From: Certhia americana
Taxonomy: Eukaryota > Chordata > Aves > Passeriformes > Certhiidae
Direction of reading: 5' to 3'
Length of the DNA stretch: 64,000 bases
Assembly: GCA_018697195.1 (NCBI GenBank)
Contig: CM031878.1
Coordinates: 1,109,109 to 1,173,108, forward strand
Shown: positions 1 to 12,758 of the stretch, piece by piece
Numbering within the stretch: position 1 is the first letter of the stretch
Layout of the letters: the number at the start of each line of letters is the position of its first letter
Notes under the pieces: generated by a model
What the model was told of the DNA's origin: nothing
The model's input: the letters and a program-made list of their open reading frames with translations, nothing else
Database searches by the model: none
Position numbers and translations under genes: made by a program

Positions 1-373
1 ACTGGAACTGGGACACAGGGTAGGGCAAAGAAATCATAAACCATACGTATCTTGAAAAAAAACCCAGTACCTTTGTAAACTCCCTATAAATCATTATCAA
101 CACACCTAGCAAAATAGCAACCCGAATCCATGCCCCTCTACTTGCCAGGGACAATACTGGAGCTGTCTGTGGACAGAAAACAAGCCTAGGGACCAGAAAG
201 GTATTAACATCTCACGCAGGCTTTGGGACCAGAGAGACATCAAGGCCTCCACCCAGAGAGACATTATAAACTCAAGCAACATGGTGGGTACTGACTCCTT
301 AATCCCAATACAAAGTGAGTAAAACCAACATGCAATCAATACAGTATTTTTCTACTTTCTCGAGTCCCTCATT
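1..373. other. Left-edge flank or ERV internal DNA beside the LTR
   Basis: This stretch lies immediately downstream of the LTR called at 374-1011, read on the minus strand. It could be internal retroviral sequence if that LTR is the 5' one, or plain host flank if it is a solo LTR. A 77-codon minus-strand frame (106-339) has no recognisable domain. I see no primer-binding site next to the LTR edge. The window edge prevents deciding. Confidence 0.25.
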
Positions 374-1011
374 TGCTACCAAACTATTTGTCCTTGTTTG
401 GGACATATTTGGGAGGAAACTTCCCAAAGGGGTCTCCTCTAAAAAACAAATTCCAGCAGCCCCTCCTGCAACCAGCTCCGGAGAAAATTAGAAAAAAACC
501 CTGTTTATTTCACAAGCAAAGTACTCACAAGTGTAAAAATAAAAATAATATTAAATGATAAAACCTCTCATTGGTCTGAAGAGAGGGAAAAATCAGAGTC
601 CTTCTGCGGCTCAGTCTCTCCAGGGCTCAGCCTGGTATCCAGGCCTGGTGTGCAGCTTGGGTGGGGACCCGGGCGATTGTCCTGATGTCCCAGACTGGAA
701 GAAAACTGAACAGTTCCAGAGGGGAAAAAATCCCCACAGCCCTGGGAAAACTTTTCTTGCCATGGCTAATAAGGAAAAGCAGCAAAAAAAGCAAAGAACT
801 CCCAGTCTGTCTCTTGCTCTAACTGCTGTGAGCTCAGAGAGAACTGAACTTTTACATCTATGTTTGGTGTACAAGCCATGAAAAAATATCACTGCTCCCC
901 CCACCCCTCTGTCTCTCTCTCTGGGCTAGTTTCAAGCTACAGGATTGCTCCTGGGCACACAGCATATCAGGCGACAGGGGATACGCTGCATCATAAAATT
1001 ACCCCAGGACA
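374..1011 (-). mobile_element. Probable endogenous retrovirus LTR (solo or 5' LTR)
   Basis: Read on the minus strand, the block opens with TGTCCTGGGG at 1011. It continues through a pyrimidine/purine-rich U3-like segment and carries an AATAAA polyadenylation signal at 509-504. A GT/pyrimidine-rich U5-like tail follows. The overall composition resembles LTRs of songbird endogenous retroviruses that I recall only as a type, not by family name. No polypurine tract lies just outside the 5' end (plus-strand 1012 onward), so it is unlikely to be a 3' LTR of an intact provirus. The 3' boundary near 374 is a guess at a terminal CA. No gag, pol or env coding sequence is visible in the window. Confidence 0.5.
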
Positions 1012-4000
1012 CCTGCTCAGGAACTTAATTTGAAGCTGGTTTGAAGCTTTATCACTATTAAGAAAATATTAATGAAATGTGTTTTTCCTGACCACTTAGA
1101 CTTTGCTAGTGAATAACCATAATAAAGCATATTAAAGTTTTAAAAACTGTTCAGTGACGTTGGTCGTCTTTTCCGTCTCTCTCGGGTAAAAAAGTTCTCT
1201 GAGTAAGGTTGACATCTCTTTTCTTGGGAAAGCACAGTTGTTTGGAGCAAGGTTCTTGTCCTGGATTGTCACAGCTACAGGACTTTGAACCAAGGCTTCA
1301 AAGCTGAGAGCAGTCTTTGATGTTGCATTAGCTGTTGTTCCATTAACTGTAATTGGGATTAAATCTAGTTAGCTGGCAGAAGAAAAATGAATGACAATGG
1401 ATATGTAGAGATGTCAGACCTCAGTGCTCTTTATCTTCCCCCCCATGTAGAAGATCTAGTCTGAATGGATTTGATAAAGCCCAGTTGCTTGTCTTGTTTC
1501 TTTTGGAATAGTATCCAAAGTGTCTATGGGCATAGACATTCTGGCCTTACTGTTTTCCCAGCAGGGGAAGGTGAAACAAAGCAAGCTTCTGACACTCTTG
1601 ATTTTTCTGTTAGCAGCATCATTTTTTCTCTATTTGCTTGCCTAAAACTATACTAAGGTATCATAAAGAATTTATGCCTCATGAATTAATTGAGTTTATG
1701 AGCAATGTGTACCTGAGGCTGCAAATTCAGTTTGATTTTAAAACTTACTCTGCTTTAAAGTCTAGTTTGTTTGCCTTTTCATTTTGAAGTAAAATTCCAA
1801 GAACAGCTGTTGTGTACTTAGTGTGGAGGATTATTAAATGTAGGTTGCCAGCAGTTGCAGTTTATCTTTGGGTAAAGAGTTGGATGCTCTCCAGGGGTTC
1901 ATATTTAATCTTGGAGAGAAGTTGCTTGGAAGATAGACACCTTTGATCAAGGGGAGACCAGACGTGCACCCAATTTCTGAGGAAACTGGAGCAGAGGCAG
2001 GTCAAGATGTAGAGCTAAGTCCTGGACCTGGGAATTGCAGATTTCCTAGTTAACCTGCCACACACTCAGAACTCTTCAGAGAGATCAAACAGTTGGACAG
2101 ATATACAGGGATTGCCTAGATGCATGAATTACTTTGAATTACACCAATGCATAATGAATTTAGAAACACTTTGGAAGACCTGTCCCTTCTGTTTGTGTTG
2201 CATGTGCTTGAAGGGTGGATCTGCAGAATTCACAAAGTGAAGCTGTGAAAAATATGTGTGTGTGTGAGAGCTGGTGTGATTCATGTGGGGGTTACTCAGC
2301 ATGGATTCCCCAGGGCTTTCACACCTGTGTGTTGGTGTATTTTTGTTTCCCCTGTGGGATCGCTGATGGAGTCTGTGGTTAAAACCAAAAAGCCTCAGGC
2401 AGCAGAGGTGAGCTTCTTGGGAGAGAGGCAGGGCTTGATCGTTGTGAAGCTCTGAGAAGAATCACACTGATCTTGCTGTGAAGAGATTTTTGAACTACTC
2501 TGCTGGGTAACACCATGTGGAGGACAATCTGCTGTCACAGGGGGTGTTGGTTCAGGTACAGTCACAAGCTGTCGGAGTCCAGAATGCTCCCCTGACTGTC
2601 CTGGGTGATTCCAGACCTGGACAGGGGGCTGGGAAACCTTGGCAAGGAGTCAAAAACTCCTGTGCCTTCCATTTTAGCCCTTGTGAGAAATCACCATCTT
2701 AGTGTGAGGATTTACAGACCACGAGAGTTTAAGTAGAGTGATAGTTAGTTAGTCACAAGGTTAAAAATAAGATTTATAGAGTTTTTAAACTGATAAGCAG
2801 AAAAACACAACATGGAGTCTCCATGTGGCTTTAGGGCTTCTTCCTCCTTCTTCACCTCCTTCATTTTCTGCCATGGCTTGGGCATCTTTGGTTGCTTTAG
2901 AGCAGAGCCTAACTTCCTAACATGAGAGTTAGGCATTGGGAATCTGTTACAAACAAAGTAGACACAATTTTTAGTATAAAGATACTCGTCACCTTTGGGG
3001 TGGTGTTATTTGCTGTGAACTGACCTGAAGAAAATGTATAGACAGGAAAGAATAAACAACCTTGAAAAAGCAGAAGAGATAGCTCTTGGCCTTTCCTTCG
3101 ATCTCGGTGCTGGGGAAAAAGACTTTTGCATTCTTGGGAATCACAAAAACACATGAAAACCTGAGACCAAGTGAAATTTCTTACGAGCCTCAGCCAAGGT
3201 GTTCACAGATGGAATTAGTTGTGCTGTGTGTCTCTGCTGTGCTTCTTCATGTGCTTGGTGCCAAAGCTGGCAAAGGCAGGGGGACCCTGGGCTGGTCTCC
3301 CCTGCAGGCATAAATGGATGAAGATCAGCAAGGTCCACTTTAGGGCAGAATGAATAATCACTACCCAGCCTGCTGCCTAATAGTGGAAAAAACACTTTTG
3401 CCTTATGTCTTTGAAAGTGGTCTGATGAATAGCAAAGAAAAGAAAAAAGAAAAAATTGTACTGAGGGACAAATGAAAATATTTTTTGGATGAAGAGCTGT
3501 CATGCACCTGAGGAGCTCAGCAGCATGGCAGGGCTGTCAAGCACTGAGACAGGCTGTGGGTTGGGATGCACTGTGGTCGCTCTGGAGAGTGTCTGCCTCC
3601 AGGCTGGTCATTCCTAACAGGATCCTGGTTTGCACAGGAGATACCTCTCCGTCATGGAGGTGTATGTTCATGACCCAGCATCTCTTTTGGTACTTAGGCC
3701 TGGAAAATTACAACATTAATTTAGAAACAGTAATCTCCTTCTAGAGAAGTACACTTATCTTTTCTTCTACAGCTTCAGAAGTCTGAGAGTCCAATGGGAA
3801 GAAAAACCACAGCAATTAGCAGCACTGCTGTTAGTACTGATGGGAGGGAAAATGTCTTCATAATGTATGCAGACTTTGAGGTTTGTGCAGTGTATGAAAT
3901 TAAAATGGGCAAAGTGCCAGGGCTGGGAAATACTAAGGTTGAGTAAAACAGGAAAAGTGGTGGAGCTGAAAGGAAGAATGAGCGGGTGGCTGATGCTCAG

Positions 4001-7000
4001 TTTCAGCAGTGATATGTGGTCACAAAGGCACCCTGAGTGGCTGTCTGAACGCTCGTGATATACATCTGCTAGTCAAAGATCATAAAACTCATTTTCCTTT
4101 TGTTACAGCACTGAGGGAGTTGTTGGAGCACAGGAGCAGGTTTAATGGAAATGGGGCTGAGGAGCACAAACACAGTTTTGCATCTCTTGCTGTCAAAGCT
4201 GAGGCTCAGCATAGTTTCTTCAGGAGCAACTTGAGTTCAAGACTGAAGAACCAACAGCACTTGCCCTGTCTCCTGGTGGTGGCCTGACCATGAGGATGAG
4301 CAGTCTTGTAGATAAATAGTAATAAATAGCCCACAACCTCTGTGGGAAGAGGCTTGCTGTAGTATCTGCATTAATTTTTATTCTGAAAAAGACATTTTTT
4401 GCTTTTTCTTCAGTGCTTGGACAATTCTTGGGAGTCTTCAGGTGCTCCCTGGCAAGTAGTACATCTCATTGTGCAGCATGAAGTAATGGGGTTTTGTGAG
4501 GGAAGGCTTTGTTTTTGAGGAATTTAGAAGAGAGTCTGACTTACTGAAAGTCTTCAAGACTTTTTTGTCTCCTGATTTTGTTCTTAAAACACTTAAATCC
4601 AAAGTTAGTGCAGTTTTGCGTGACAGCAGCCACACTTGTAAAATGTGGAGAAAACAGTATGCTCTTCTGAGGCCCTGAGGAAGAATATGAAAGAGGGAAT
4701 TTTTCCAGAATACTTATTTCCCAATAGCAGGAAGTCCTATTGGAAAGGAGGAGGAAAGAAACAGATTCAAAGTTTTCTGCTTTAGAACAGGGCAGGGGAA
4801 GAAGGAACAGAACTAGCATGCAAGTAACAGTCTAAATATTTCAGTTGTGTTTGGATTGCACTGGGTTGAAACTTGCCTGGCTGATGGATGAAAGCCTTGA
4901 TGAAGTGAAGTTTGAAGAGCCTTGATTTCAAGCATAGGACATTTTGTCATAAATGTGCATTGTATTTTTAGCTTGCTGTGTCAACAGACACCCTTGTTCT
5001 GTTTAATATCATTTGTCTGACAAAAGCACTGTGACAAAGGTGTTCTCTCTCCACTGAAGACACTTAGAAACAGGTCAGCCATTGGTTGAATTATTGGTTT
5101 TGTGTGATGTAAGAAAATAACTTGGTGCCTCTGGGAAGGCAGTTCTGATCTCTGTACCATCCCAAGGACACAAACTGAAGGTCAGAACTCCCATTTCCCA
5201 TGTGCACATTCACACATAGCCTCTTGGACCTTATTTCTGATCATCTTGTTGAAATCAAGGGGGTCTAACAGAGGTTTGCTGCAGTAATACCATAATTATA
5301 TGAAAATGACCATAATTTGTTTGTTCCCTCTGAGCTGCACCCACTTTCATGAGTTTACAGTAGTGGACCCATGGGAGCCAAAGCCCTTGAGCTCATCCAA
5401 AAGGTGACTGTAAAATTTTGGCATCTGTTTGTACCCAGTGCTTCCCCCAGGCTTGCTCCGAGAGCTGAGATACTTACATGAGCAGAAAGAATGATTTATC
5501 CTGACTTTGGGATGATGAGCACAACTTTGGGAAGTTGTATCTCTGGCACGGGATAAGCAAAGATCCCCCGAGACTGCCCCCAGTCCCTGGGTCTGGTGCT
5601 GTCAAAAGATCTGGGCAGGTTTAGAAGAACTAATGTCCTGTTAATTAGCACTGCAGTAGGTGGCACTGCTCATACCAATTGCTAGTGATGGCCCTGTCAT
5701 GTCTGACTGCATTTCTAACAAAAAATAAAGGCAGATTAATTTCTGACTGTGGCCTACGGAGCTCCAGTGCCCTTGCAGAGGGTGCTGCTAGCCCAAATTT
5801 GCCAAGACCCTGTCAAAATCCAGCTTCGTGGGTGAGCCAGCTTTTGAAAAGCATTTATATTTCTTTGGTATTAGGGCAAATCACTGAAAGCCATCTAATT
5901 AAGGAAAAAGTCCTCTAGTTGAGGAAGTGATTAAAAACAATGGAGGAGCAAGGGAGTAATTTGTAAACTTCTTCCCATGGCATGGCGTGTTTTAGTGGCA
6001 GATTCAGTTCAACCCAAAATTCATGTATAGGTTGCTAATACTGGTGTACCTGCATCCATAGAGCTCTGTCTGTAAGACTTTTCCTCAGCTGTGATTGATC
6101 CAATTTTGAAACTGATGATTTCCAAGGTGTGCCTTTTGAAGTGTACAGCAGGTGTTCCCCTGCAGGTGTTCCCCATCATTTTATATTCTCTACTGCTCTG
6201 TGCTCTGGCTGGCTTTGGTGAGAGCTTGCCTTTCACTGAGTAGTATGGGATTTCATTCTTTTACTTTGTGTTCTTGTTATCCATATGGTCAAGAAAATGT
6301 CAACTCTGTGACAAGCCAGGTCCCTTAGAGCCTCCTCCCTACAGAAAAGAACTGATTAAGTGTGCAGATTAAAAAGGAATTAAATACTCATACTGAACAT
6401 GATCGAGGCAATAGCGTACTTTCAGAAGTTAAAAAAAGAGATCTCTTTTCTCAGCCTTACTCCCTTAAAAGGTGTTTGTAGGGGTTGTTTCACCCAGAAG
6501 AGGCATCAGATTCTCTCCATGCGGGCATCAAACCTCCACAGCCATGGGAGGAAAAGAGATCTGCTAAAAGTTTGTGTGGAGGAGTGCCAAGGTAGGCAGC
6601 CTGAGATGAGCAGTACCTGTGTACAGATGGAAAGCTGATAAGAGCAGTCAGTGGGTAGTGTTTTATACCCTTGTTTTGCTGGAGTCCTCGGGTACTTCTC
6701 ACCTGTGTCAGCCCTATGTGCTTTCGAATAAGGTTAAACTGCTGGGGGGTTTCTCTGCTGCCACTACCCGAGGATGCATCTGCAGCACCAGCACTAAAAC
6801 CCACGACTTCCTGCCTCCCAGCCTCAGGCTGATTTCACAAAGCCACAGTATTTTTCTGAGAGGGTACCACTGTTGGCAGCCCATAGCTCTGAGTCATGGA
6901 AACTTTGAAGTGACTTGTGTATGGCCATGGGGTTGTTTTGTTTTGTGTCCCCCTTCCTTTGTCCCCATCAGGGTCTCTCCCTTGTCCTCGGTTAATGAGA

Positions 7001-9149
7001 CAGTGGTGGAGATGTTGTGACCAGAATGCAACTCAAGATGGGGGTTGGCTTTCTGGACTAGCTGAAATGGGAAAGTATCTTCTTCAAAGATGCAAAATAC
7101 TGCGAAACAGGTGTTGATGTTTATGAAGCTGGTTGTGCAGCAGTTGACCAATTGTTTTTGTTCCGGGTAGTCTTGGAATTTGCAGATGTGACCCCACCAC
7201 AAGCCACCCTTACTGGGAGGGTGAAGCTGCTTTGCAGAAGCCTGAGGACCTTTACTGACTTTGATTCCTTATGCAAGAGAAGCTCATTTGACCTTGGGCA
7301 TTAACCCAACACGTGTTTCCAAAGAGATCCAATAAACTGTGCACTTCTCACCTCACAGAGAAGGTGGGTGAGGATGGACAGTGACACAGACTGATGTGTC
7401 ACTGCCAACAGGGTTTTTAATATAACCTGGTGGTTGTAACAGTGGGGAAGTTTGAGGCAAAAAAGTGCAAGAAGAGGGCACCTTTATTGATTGAAGTGTT
7501 TTAAGAAATTTATAATATCAAGAAAGTCTTTATTGAAGAGTGCTAGGTGATAGCTTTCAGTTTACACAAGGGAAGCAAATAAATTTTCTTATATTTGGAT
7601 TAAAAATATGGGAAAAAAAAAGCACCAAGCACTTTTGACAGGAGTTGAAATATTACATAGGGAAGGGTTGATTACGTGGGACTGATGAATAAAAGCAAAG
7701 CAGACAATTTGGTCCCTTGGCCATCATTCCAGGCAGGCAGCCTCCCTGAGCTGATGTCACCCTATGTGTCCCCAGCTATTTCAAAATTAAATTTCTCTGA
7801 CAAACCTTCTGCTGATATTTCTCTCTTTGAATCTTCCTTTCCCACTTAACATGGAAATGATCTCTTTCCACATAGGGTAGGCATTCAGTTCTGAAATTCT
7901 TCCAGCTGTGGTTGTTTACACCGCAGTAACTTCCCAAAAAAGCTGTATGAATTCAGGCTGCTTCTAAACCCCCATCCCTACCTCCTAAGAACAGGACTTG
8001 TCTTGTCCTCCAAAAATTGTCTTTGCTATGTTGTTCTTTAACTCTCCAACTTCATAATTTTACCACTTGGGGAAGCAATATCTTGGTCTGTCTCATTGAC
8101 AGGTGACATCTTCCCCTCTCAAGATGGTTTTTCCAAAACCCTAGCTCTCACCAAGCCTAGGACAGCTAGTATTTGGGGGGGGGACAAAAATAAAAACAAA
8201 GCCACAAAGAACATGATTTAAAGACATCCTGCAGTTAAGTTGGTGCAATCTCAGGAAGGTGCCAAAATTTGATTGGAATCATGTATTACTGTGGGAATGG
8301 AGTTTGTTGGAGCACCTTGTGACTCTCTAGCAAGGCACCCCTGACTTCCTATTGGGCATGCTGAGCTTGGTGCTGCAGCTGACATCCCAGCCAGCCCCGT
8401 GGTCAGATGGTGTCTGTCGCTCGTGGGCACATGGCCTTTGTTCTTTGCTTGAGGTTTCATCTGTCAGCTTTGCTCCAGGTGTTCCCAGCTCTGCTGCTCT
8501 CTCTACTCTCCTGCCAGGCTTTCCCACAGCAACCTGGTCACCATTCGTGCCGTGGCAGGATGGCTGGGAATGAAAGCCTGGTTGTCCCCAGGTTAGTGTT
8601 AGCAAACACCCATCTTTTCTGGTCGGAGGAGCTCATATAGCCAACTTCAGTTGGCATGGACCTGGTAGACTCAGAAATTTCACATTCATGCCCTAAAGCT
8701 CTGGGCTGTTCTAAATGGCATTCATGCAAAGCTTTCTGGTCTGTCAACCACAGTTTGCTATATCAAAAACTGTTACCTTTTCCTCTGTCAGGCAGTCCTG
8801 ATTTCCCTGTGGGTTTGGGGTGAAGACAACAGGATTTCCTTGTCTCAGCAGCTCCCCTCCTGTGTCCTTGAGTGCTCTAGGAGATGAACTGAGTGGAGTT
8901 TTGCTTTTTTTCCCACCAGGTAGGGGTTCTATTTTGAAGTTATTTCCAAGGCATGCGATGTAGGGTTAGCCCAATGTGAATAAACCCAGCCTGCTTATTT
9001 CCCATGTGATTGGCACAGGTGAATGCCTCTGCTTTTCAGGAGGTTCGTGCCCTTTCTGGTGGTCTTTCTGAGATGTTTTGGATTGCATGGATGAACTTTC
9101 CTGGAATCTCTCAGGAAGCAAAGGGACAGACAGTGAGCGGAGCTGAGGG
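1012..9149. other. Unique non-coding DNA, no recognisable transposon
   Basis: About 8.1 kb with no CR1 fragment, LTR or long microsatellite that I can recognise. Minor low-complexity spots are a short (TG)n near 2253-2267, an A/G-rich patch at 3433-3456, an A run at 7612-7622 and a G run near 8176-8183. Open frames reach at most about 130 codons, occur in all frames and have no domain or splice structure. Nothing supports a gene. Confidence 0.6.
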
Positions 9150-9390
9150 TATGACTGGGGCTGTGCCAGGGAGGGGTAGGTTGGAGATCAGGGAAGATTC
9201 TTCCCCAGAGGGTGCTGGCACTGCCCAGGCTCCCCAGGGAATGGGCACGGCCCCGAGGCTGCCAGAGCTCCAGGAGAGTTTGGACAGGGATGCACAGGGG
9301 GGGATTGTTGGGGGGGCTGTGCAGGGACAGGAGCTGGGCTGGATGATCCTGGAGGGTCCCTCCCAGCTCAGGGTATTCTGTGATTTTGTG
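9150..9390 (+). mobile_element. CR1 LINE fragment, 3' end (CR1-Y-like)
   Basis: Starts at a 'gctgtgccaggg' block and passes through 'ccccagggaatgggcacgg'. The stretch 'gatgatcctggagggtccc' and the CR1 terminal octamer-like direct repeats 'tctgtgattttgtg' follow. It is a typical 5'-truncated CR1 insertion on the plus strand. A 254-codon minus-strand frame (8995-9759) runs antisense through this and the next element and is not a gene. Confidence 0.9.
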
Positions 9391-9499
9391 ACCCCTGAGC
9401 TTTGCTATTGCTTTGTGCAGCTCTGCAGAAGTCACAGTGATGCCCAATGACTCTGGCCAGTGAAGCAGTTCAGAGCCAGATTTCTGTGTCTGTCCCTGT

Positions 9500-9786
9500 G
9501 AGGAGGGAGGGTCAGAGAAGGGCCCAGGCTCTGCTCCATGGCCCAGAAATGGCACCAGAGCCATGGGCAGGGGCTGAGCCTGGGGAGTTCCACCTGAACA
9601 TGAGGAAGAACTTCTGCCCTGGGCTGCCCAGAGAGGCTGTGGAGTCTCCCTCACTGGGAATATTCCAGACCCATCAGGATACAATCCTGTGCCCTGTTCT
9701 CTGGCATGGCCCTCCTGGAAAAAGGAGGTGGGACCAGCACCCACTGTGGTGCCTTCCAATCTGAGCCATTCTGTGATTCTGTGATT
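9500..9786 (+). mobile_element. CR1 LINE fragment, 3' end
   Basis: Contains the CR1 signature 'acctgaacatgaggaagaac', then 'ctgcccagagaggctgtgg' and 'gagtctcc'. It ends 'ccattctgtgattctgtgat', the canonical CR1 3' terminus. The 5' limit is approximate. It sits about 110 bp after another CR1 in the same orientation but belongs to a different subfamily, so these are separate insertions. Confidence 0.9.
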
Positions 9787-10732
9787 TATATTGCCCTCTC
9801 ATGTTGCTGTCTGCTAAAGACTGATGTCCCTGAAATCTCTGTGGGGTATTCCCTGACCTCCTGAGCAGAGATCTGCCTGCTTTCCATCCTGAGCCTAAAA
9901 TTCTCTACCTCACAGCTGGGATGTCCTACATGTCTTCTTGTTTGCTAACTCCTCTTCCCCTGTAGTACCAGAGGTCAGAGATAAGGAAAGGGGATCTACT
10001 AGAAGCAGCTTTCCCTTCTTCCTCTTACAGCTCCTGAGTATTTTGGGACACCTGGTAGAGCCAGCAGCTTGTATTTCCCCTCTGGCTCTCTTAAGTTCTC
10101 CTGTCTTGGTTGTGGCTTGGACATCTGTGTCCTTCATTTGTTTTCTTGGGCTGTCATGAGGGGATGGAGGAAACCAAACTCCTCATGGCTGACATAGCTC
10201 AGCTCTCAGGAAGGAGCATTCCTTCAGGGTTTTCCCTCTAAGCCTGTGTCTAATTCACCCAAGGGACAGATCCTGTCTTCTCCCAAACTTCTCCAAGCAG
10301 AGAGCCCTCACTGAAGAGCTGAGGGTGCTGACAGTGCTGGGCTGAGCAGCTCCATGGCTGTGTTTTGGTGTGGAGGGCTGGCCCTCTGCCCTGGGGATTA
10401 GTGACACATGGGAACTGGTGGGATTAGGTGGGGATAGGATCACACACTGGTGAAAAGCAGCTGGTTGGTGTTCCCACCTGCACACGTGGAGTCTGCTGGA
10501 GCTGGATTTCTGTGTCTGAAGGGAAAATCAAAGAGGTGTGACGGACCTTCACCCACCCATGCACTGAGCTGTGGGTCTGCAGGAGCACTTTCTGTGTCTC
10601 CAGAGCTGTGCTGGGGTGGCTGCAGGAGGATACAGAGCAAACCCCCTGCTCATGAATAAATCTGTCCAAATATTAAAAGTAACATAATTTTTACCACTTA
10701 ATGACATATAAGGAGGATGGGGTTTATTTACA
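9787..10732. other. Unique DNA between CR1 copies
   Basis: No repeat, RNA or coding feature recognised. Short frames on both strands have no homology that I recognise. Confidence 0.5.
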
Positions 10733-10922
10733 CAGAGGGTGGGCAGGCCCTGGCACAGGGTGCCCAGAGCAGCTGGGGCTGCTCCTGAATCCCTGGCAGT
10801 GTCCAAGGACAGGTTGAGTGGGACTTGGAGCATACAGTGGAAGGTGTCCCTGCCCATGGCAGGGGGTGGCCCTGGATGACCTTTAAAGTCCTTTCCAACC
10901 CAAACCATTCTGGGATTTTGTG
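10733..10922 (+). mobile_element. CR1 LINE fragment, 3' end (CR1-J-like)
   Basis: Carries 'gggtgggcaggccctggcac', then 'cagagcagctggggctg'. It ends 'ccaacccaaaccattctggg', then 'attttgtg'. This is the same subfamily as the longer copy at 13892-14314. It is 5'-truncated, with an intact 3' end. Confidence 0.92.
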
Positions 10923-10945
10923 AGGTCATTCAGCTAAATGGTAAT

Positions 10946-10963
10946 GGGGGGAGGGGGGGGGGA
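10946..10963 (+). repeat. G-homopolymer tract (potential G-quadruplex)
   Basis: Eighteen bases that are all G except one A, followed directly by an A-rich stretch. It lies just outside the CR1 3' end and so is not part of the LINE. Confidence 0.9.
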
Positions 10964-11656
10964 AGAAAAAAGGGAAATAGTGAAAATTCCATGAATTATG
11001 CAGTACCAATGGTCACTGCATGCACTAGGAGCTTATGGAAATGCACACCAAAAAAACCTCTAGAAAAGGGACCTGGGTCATGTTTGGTTTTTCTATTCTG
11101 ATGATAGTAAACCGTTCTTGCAATTTAAATCACATTTTATGGGGAGAAAAATTTGTGGTAGCCCCAAGCCATGAAAATTCAGATTTCATTTTATTTTTTA
11201 AGAAAAGAAAGCACACAGCAAAAGTTGAAATGAAAAAGCTAATGAAATCCATATACCACCAGGCACTTGCACTGAAACTTTTGAAACATGAAAGAAAATA
11301 TTCTTAAGTAAGCTAATGCTCCTTGAATAAGGAGGACTTTCTGTGATCCACTCTGGTAGGGGTTGAATCATGGTGTATTTCAGGCAGTTGGGAAAATAAT
11401 GAGATTTTTATGTCAAATAATATTTTTCATATATTTTACTTAAAGCAATTTGTTCCAGACTGATTTCTGAGTCACCGCATCTGTTTTGTAATATGCATCA
11501 TTTTTATACTAGCTGCAAGGATCCAGATCCCAAAATTTTTAGACTTTTGGGATGTTTTCCTTTGCACAGATAAATGTTAATCTAGCAGGCAGGGCCTTAA
11601 TTTCAAGTGGAAGGGTAAATATGCAAAAGTTTTCCGGGATATTTAATACACTGCTA

Positions 11657-11704
11657 GCTGGGGAAAAAAAAGAAAAAAAGAAAAAAGAAAAAAGGAAAAG
11701 AATG
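11657..11704 (+). repeat. A/G-rich simple repeat
   Basis: A series of A runs separated by single or double G, in the (AAAAAG)n style. It forms the left border of a CNE-like block. Confidence 0.85.
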
Positions 11705-12240
11705 AAACCTCAACACGCAGATGGGCGTTATCAGTGTAATGTTATGCATGGGGGAAGCCATCAAACATTGGATAAATGTTGGTTGGGAGAAATAATTTTT
11801 GAAATTCCTGTCAGCTGGGACGAAGTTATGTGTCTGAGCTCCCTGTTGCCTTGAGGAGCCACAGAGAGACGTACGTGTGGCAGAGTGCATCAAAACACCC
11901 CGGCTCCAACGGCAGGGAAAGTAAATTAAAGGAACAGGTTTGATCATAAACCTCCTGGAAAATATGAGGATATTAAAGCTGGCTGGATAATTAGCATAAT
12001 TACATCATGGTGAATGCAAAGGAGATCATCTGAAGGGATATTGTATTGTGGGAGCTTGGCTTCGACTGGTAGTGCATGTTGAACGACAGACTAATAGACT
12101 GCTCCAGGGAACAGAGCAGTAAAATCTTGTTATGAATTTGTTTATCAAGAATGCAGAGATAGGGAGGAACGGCAGTGGCAGTTAGTTGGCTGAATTATTG
12201 CTTTTTTGACCTTGCTTTCTGTTGATAGTCTTTTGTCAAC
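11705..12240. other. Candidate conserved non-coding element
   Basis: Non-repetitive sequence with scattered intact CpG (near 11717, 11727, 11821, 11869-11873, 11905, 12063, 12083 and 12170). It is also rich in homeodomain-type words such as 'ataattagcataattac' near 11988-12002. No long frame is maintained. The call rests on sequence texture only; I cannot see conservation. Confidence 0.3.
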
Positions 12241-12354
12241 ACCTGGGCATCCTGTTCACTTTAGGGGCAGAGGGGAAAAAGAGGGCTGACAGAGGGCCTT
12301 GAGGCCACCAGCACTTGGTGTACCTGCAAAGCAGGAGACAGTTTTTGTGGCTGT

Positions 12355-12463
12355 TTCTTTCTCTCTCTCTCTCTCTCCCCCCCTCTCTCTCACTTTCTCT
12401 CTCTCTCTCTCTCCCTTTCTCTCTCCCCCTCTCTCTCTTTTTCTCCCTCTCTCTCTCTCCCCT
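12355..12463 (+). repeat. (TC)n microsatellite with C-run interruptions
   Basis: About 109 bases of almost pure pyrimidine, mainly CT dinucleotides with C3-C6 and T3-T5 interruptions. It generates overlapping Ser/Leu-rich and Arg/Glu-rich spurious frames on both strands. A mirror-like pyrimidine tract of this length could form triplex DNA. Confidence 0.97.
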
Positions 12464-12545
12464 GTTGCCTTTACCACACTCTGCCTCTGGCTCTGCTGGT
12501 GCTTCAAGGAGTGGATCTGGCTCCTGCACCTGTGTTGATTTGTTT

Positions 12546-12758
12546 TCACAGAATCACAGAGACGTTTGAGTTGGTGAAATTTGATTTCGATCTGAACTTT
12601 TTATCTGAAATTTCATCCAGTTCCCCCAGGCAGGGACACCTTCCAGTGTCCCAGGATGCTCCAAGCCCCATCCAACCTGGCCTGGGATATTTCCAGGGAT
12701 CCAGGAACAGCCACAGCTGCTCTGGGCACCCTGTGCCAGCTCCTCTTTTCACCAAGGT
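12546..12758 (-). mobile_element. CR1 LINE fragment, 3' end, inverted
   Basis: Opens with 'tcacagaatcacagag', the reverse complement of the CR1 3' terminus. It continues through 'cccaggcagggacaccttcc', 'catccaacctggcctggg' and 'gctctgggcaccctgtgcc'. The segment after the first 25 bases is diverged. Confidence 0.9.

Noticed and set aside
8995..9759. 254-codon minus-strand frame
   Set aside because: It runs antisense through two CR1 fragments (9150-9390 and 9500-9786) and has no recognisable domain.
12236..12569. Arg/Glu-rich and Ser/Leu-rich frames on both strands
   Set aside because: Translations of the (TC)n microsatellite at 12355-12463.
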